Of a DNA stretch of 5,539 bases, positions 5,213 through 5,539 are shown piece by piece. The translations under genes and the position numbers were made by a program. The notes beneath the pieces were generated by a model. It was not told the origin of the DNA and did not search any database. It saw only the letters and a program-made list of their open reading frames with translations. This DNA is from an uncultured Clostridium sp. (lineage in GTDB: Bacteria; Bacillota; Clostridia; TANB77; CAG-508), in NCBI GenBank assembly GCA_946498265.1, contig CAMMNR010000127.1:1-5539 (forward strand). Direction: 5' to 3'. Numbering within the stretch: position 1 is the stretch's first letter; each line of letters starts with the position of its first letter.

Positions 5213-5314
5213 TAGTTGAAATATATATATTTTAATAATAAAATAGTATGCTTATATTGGTTGAGAGAGTAAGGTTACAAAGAAATTAAAAAACATAAAA
5301 AAACAGGTATATCG

Positions 5315-5364
5315 CCGGGCTCATAACCCAAAGGTCGGAGGTTCGAGTCCTCCTCCCGCAACCA
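5315..5364 (+). other. Right attachment site (attR-like) in tRNA-fMet
   Basis: The truncated tRNA 3' end lies about 120 bases after int, directly beyond its presumed arm sites. The upper anticodon stem and loop, GGGCTCATAACCC (5317-5329), are intact and form the short inverted repeat that tyrosine integrases commonly use as core sites. Left of 5317 the sequence does not fit a tRNA. The crossover is therefore placed in or next to this stem-loop. The matching left end, with a complete tRNA-fMet, is expected outside the window to the left. Confidence 0.7.
5317..5364 (+). pseudogene. 3' fragment of initiator tRNA (tRNA-fMet, CAT)
   Basis: The fragment starts at the anticodon stem. It holds the anticodon CAT (5322-5324) in the loop CTCATAA, the variable loop AGGTC, the T arm GGAGG-TTCGAGT-CCTCC, the acceptor 3' strand TCCCGCA, and ACCA. 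The three G-C pairs GGG/CCC in the anticodon stem and A at position 72 are initiator hallmarks. The D arm and the acceptor 5' strand are absent. The two lowest anticodon-stem pairs are broken: C5315 and C5316 face A5331 and A5330, where an intact gene would have TT. So it cannot give a functional tRNA and is a left-over of integration. Confidence 0.8.
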
Positions 5365-5369
5365 ATTTT

Positions 5370-5391
5370 GAGGCTTTTAGCCTCTTTTTTT
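5370..5391 (+). terminator. Rho-independent terminator after the tRNA fragment
   Basis: GAGGCT (5370-5375) and AGCCTC (5379-5384) form a 6-bp stem with a 3-base loop, followed by a run of T. It lies six bases after the CCA end and is best read as the original terminator of the chromosomal tRNA-fMet gene, which places host DNA to the right of the attachment site. Confidence 0.75.
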
Positions 5392-5417
5392 TATTTTAAA
5401 ATATTTTATATTATTTT

Positions 5418-5446
5418 ATAAAATGCCCTAGTATCAAGCATTTTAT
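5418..5446. repeat. Inverted repeat, possible weak terminator
   Basis: ATAAAATGC (5418-5426) and GCATTTTAT (5438-5446) pair over 9 bp with an 11-base loop. Neither side has a good T-run, so termination is uncertain. It lies between the rightward tRNA terminator and the leftward open frame at the window edge. The rest of 5391-5482 is AT-rich sequence in which I see no gene. Confidence 0.3.
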
Positions 5447-5482
5447 CTAAAAATAATTTTACTTAATTTATTTTATTTTTTA

Positions 5483-5539
5483 TTATTTTTTACGATTTGC
5501 TACCAAAGGTGCTACCAAAAAATATTTTTTATAGCTAAT
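5483..5539 (-). CDS. Partial 3' end of a leftward gene, possibly a second integrase
   Basis: A frame open from the window edge ends in TAA (5483-5485) and encodes a tail reading YKKYFLVAPLVANRKK. The LVA-P-LVA part comes from a 10-base direct repeat (minus-strand TTTGGTAGCA, at 5498-5507 and 5510-5519, period 12). Short repeats at the 3' end of a gene that faces an attachment site are common in tyrosine integrase genes, where they act as arm sites, and the int in this window shows the same feature. With only 18 codons visible, a chance open frame cannot be excluded. Confidence 0.3.
   Translation of the reverse strand: MSYKKYFLVAPLVANRKK

Noticed and set aside
5219..5232. AAATATATATATTT palindrome between int and the attachment site
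   Set aside because: A simple AT repeat in very AT-rich DNA; expected by chance, though it could aid bending.

Overview
The window is very AT-rich, with strong GGAGG-type ribosome binding sites, the standard genetic code and a genome-encoded CCA on the tRNA piece. This suggests a low-GC Firmicute, most likely a member of the Clostridia. It appears to hold the regulatory and recombination end of an integrative and conjugative element (ICE) organised like Tn916. The order is a leftward XRE repressor (Orf9-like), a sigma-region-4 regulator (Orf7-like), a small HTH_16 protein (Orf8-like), a few small genes, an excisionase and a tyrosine integrase. The assignment rests on gene order and protein features read by eye, not on a database search.

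Layout. Positions 48-904 (minus strand) form a two-gene cargo operon, a 72-aa protein of unknown function followed by a 208-aa alpha/beta hydrolase, driven by a good promoter at 941-969. They sit on the conjugation-gene side of the repressor, where Tn916 carries tet(M). Positions 998-1339 hold the repressor, with its own terminator. Positions 1340-1774 are a long non-coding control region. It includes repeat motifs and an mRNA leader whose segments can pair in alternative ways around the start of the next gene. Positions 1775-2363 hold the overlapping Orf7-like and Orf8-like genes, followed by a strong hairpin near 2456. Positions 2502-3822 hold five tightly packed small genes: a membrane protein missed by usual length cut-offs, an HTH/coiled-coil protein, two unknowns and xis. 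Positions 3826-3902 carry an int promoter interleaved with a terminator-like hairpin. The integrase follows at 3920-5194.

Right end. Just after int lie short direct repeats that look like integrase arm sites. At 5315-5364 lies the 3' part of an initiator tRNA (tRNA-fMet) followed by its own terminator. The 5' half of the tRNA is missing, and the lower anticodon stem no longer pairs. I read this as the right attachment site, with the element extending left beyond the window and host DNA, or another element, to the right. A short open frame with a repeated LVAP-like tail at the right edge could be the end of a second integrase.

How it may work together. The repressor would hold the Orf7/Orf8 operon down. 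Orf7/Orf8 would switch on excision and transfer. xis would be made with the regulated operon, while int seems able to use its own promoter. No complete, wholly new system is visible. The most unusual parts are the alternative-pairing leader, the promoter-inside-hairpin arrangement before int, and tRNA-fMet targeting by a Tn916-like module.
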